A DNA stretch of 64,000 nucleotides from JABFXX01 sp964419605 (lineage in GTDB: Bacteria; Myxococcota_A; Polyangia; Haliangiales; Haliangiaceae), in NCBI GenBank assembly GCA_964419605.1, contig CAYQQM010000009.1:1-64000 (forward strand), given 5' to 3'. The notes beneath the pieces were generated by a model. It did no database searches. It had not been told where the DNA came from and saw nothing but the letters and a program-made list of their open reading frames with translations. Shown piece by piece: positions 63,155 to 64,000 of the stretch. Numbering within the stretch: position 1 is the first letter of the stretch; the number at the start of each line of letters is the position of its first letter. The translations under genes and the position numbers were made by a program.

Positions 63155-64000
63155 AACTATCGCCGCGCCCGGCAACGCCGCCAACCCTAGTCGATGCACT
63201 GGCGCGCGCGATCGGTCCAGGTGGCGCGAGCGAGCTCGACCCGTCGGTGCCCGCACAGATCTGGCAGCGCGCGCTGTCAGGGCCTGCGTTCGACTTTCTG
63301 TCACGGCCGGGCAAGGAATTGCGCGCGTCGATCGTACGGGCAGGCTCGCTGCTGGGCGGCGGCGACCTCGGGGAGATGACCGACCGAGTGGCGTTTATCA
63401 TTGAAGTACTGCATGCCGGATCGCTCATCGTCGACGATGTTCAGGACAGCTCCCGCGAGCGCCGCGGTGGACCGACGCTGCACGAACGCTATGGCGTGCC
63501 CCTTGCCATCAACACAGGATCGTGGATGTACTTCTGGGCTCAGGCCGAACTCGCCGAGCTGGGTCTTTCGCCGCAAGCGGAGCTGGAGGCGCAGCGCGCG
63601 ACGATCACCACGCTCGCTCGCTGTCACCAGGGCCAGGCTCTCGACCTTTCCGTGCGCGTTGCCGATATCGACGTTGCAGAAGTCCCGGCGGTCGTCGCGG
63701 CCACCACGCGACTCAAGACCGCGGGCCTGTGTCGCCTTGCGGCAGAACTGGGTGCGATCGCCGCGGCCGCCCCGGCGGCGCAACGCCAGGCGATCGGCCG
63801 ATTTGGCGAAGCAATGGGAACTGGATTGCAAATGCTCGACGACCTTGGCTCGCTGACCTCCCCGCGCAGACGAACCAAGGGATACGAGGACCTGCGCGCC
63901 GGGCGGCCGACATGGCCGTGGGCCTGGCTCGCGCAACACCGCTCGTTTGCCTGGTCGCGATGCGCGGCCTTGGGGCGTGCTGTTACTGAAGGCAGCGGCG
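63151..64000 (+). CDS. Polyprenyl (GGPP-type) synthase, cut by window end
   Basis: The frame runs to the window end, so the C-terminus is missing. The first Asp-rich motif DDVQDSSRERRGG is intact (DDxxD), followed by the AINTGSWMYF region. The second one is MLDDLGS, where the usual last Asp is Ser. GGPP synthases and related proteins of this type are needed for carotenoid precursors. Whether the change alters chain length or activity cannot be told. It is coupled to crtY. Confidence 0.88.
   Translation, partial: MKLSPRPATPPTLVDALARAIGPGGASELDPSVPAQIWQRALSGPAFDFLSRPGKELRASIVRAGSLLGGGDLGEMTDRVAFIIEVLHAGSLIVDDVQDSSRERRGGPTLHERYGVPLAINTGSWMYFWAQAELAELGLSPQAELEAQRATITTLARCHQGQALDLSVRVADIDVAEVPAVVAATTRLKTAGLCRLAAELGAIAAAAPAAQRQAIGRFGEAMGTGLQMLDDLGSLTSPRRRTKGYEDLRAGRPTWPWAWLAQHRSFAWSRCAALGRAVTEGSG

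Overview
The window looks like a draft chromosomal contig from a myxobacterium-like member of the Myxococcota (former Deltaproteobacteria). The support is indirect but consistent. The DNA is GC-rich. It carries two Hanks-type Ser/Thr kinases, many secreted lipoproteins, a thrombospondin-type-3/OmpA protein, a MYXO-CTERM-like C-terminal anchor, a SUMF1-type lipoprotein, a cytochrome-c-like lipoprotein with CX4CH motifs, and PilZ proteins. Two 100-N scaffold gaps (34140-34239 and 43761-43860) both fall inside coding minisatellites.

Layout. 0-8 kb: TPR-methyltransferase, an eight-repeat exported protein, prolyl oligopeptidase and an RlmI-like rRNA methyltransferase, with two inverted-repeat elements touching gene ends. 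8-20 kb: cell-surface and signalling genes (two kinases, a TonB-dependent receptor, a four-part envelope block with OmpA/TSP3 and lipoproteins, a Gly-rich lipoprotein). 19.9-24.5 kb: a toxin-antitoxin island (two BrnTA, HicAB, ParDE, VapBC) with a broken second copy of brnA; the brnA copies form a 122-bp direct repeat around most of it. 24.6-32.3 kb: QueE, RidA, FKBP, SUMF1-like lipoprotein, ArsB-type transporter, haem lipoprotein, SodC. 32.4-36.4 kb: mfd with a low-complexity insertion. 36.4-38.3 kb: orphan genes. 38.4-41.2 kb: MsrP and an MsrQ-reductase-ferredoxin fusion. 41.4-46.3 kb: two parvulin-type foldases, a PilZ protein with a 60-bp minisatellite, and two envelope proteins. 46.4-52.3 kb: a proteostasis block clpB-dnaJ-lon. 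52.5-58.4 kb: PilZ-CheX-like protein, VOC protein, tRNA-Leu with a duplicated 3' end, envelope proteins and MepA. 58.4-64 kb: glycosyltransferase, ABC-2 exporter, lycopene cyclase and a prenyl synthase cut by the window end (carotenoid cluster).

How genes work together. Translationally coupled pairs (ATGA/GTGA overlaps) mark several operons: clpB-dnaJ; ABC ATPase-permease and crtY-crtE; the peptidase pair at 44-46 kb; msrP-msrQ. Envelope quality control recurs: methionine sulfoxide repair, SodC, parvulins, murein endopeptidase and ClpB/Lon.

The most unusual signal is a set of in-frame, palindrome-rich minisatellites inserted in three unrelated genes (mfd, the msrQ fusion and a PilZ gene). 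Two of them share a 17-nt identical DNA core and the peptide GSAAHPG. They look like a family of repeat elements that tolerates life inside coding sequence by keeping frame and choosing surface loops or termini.
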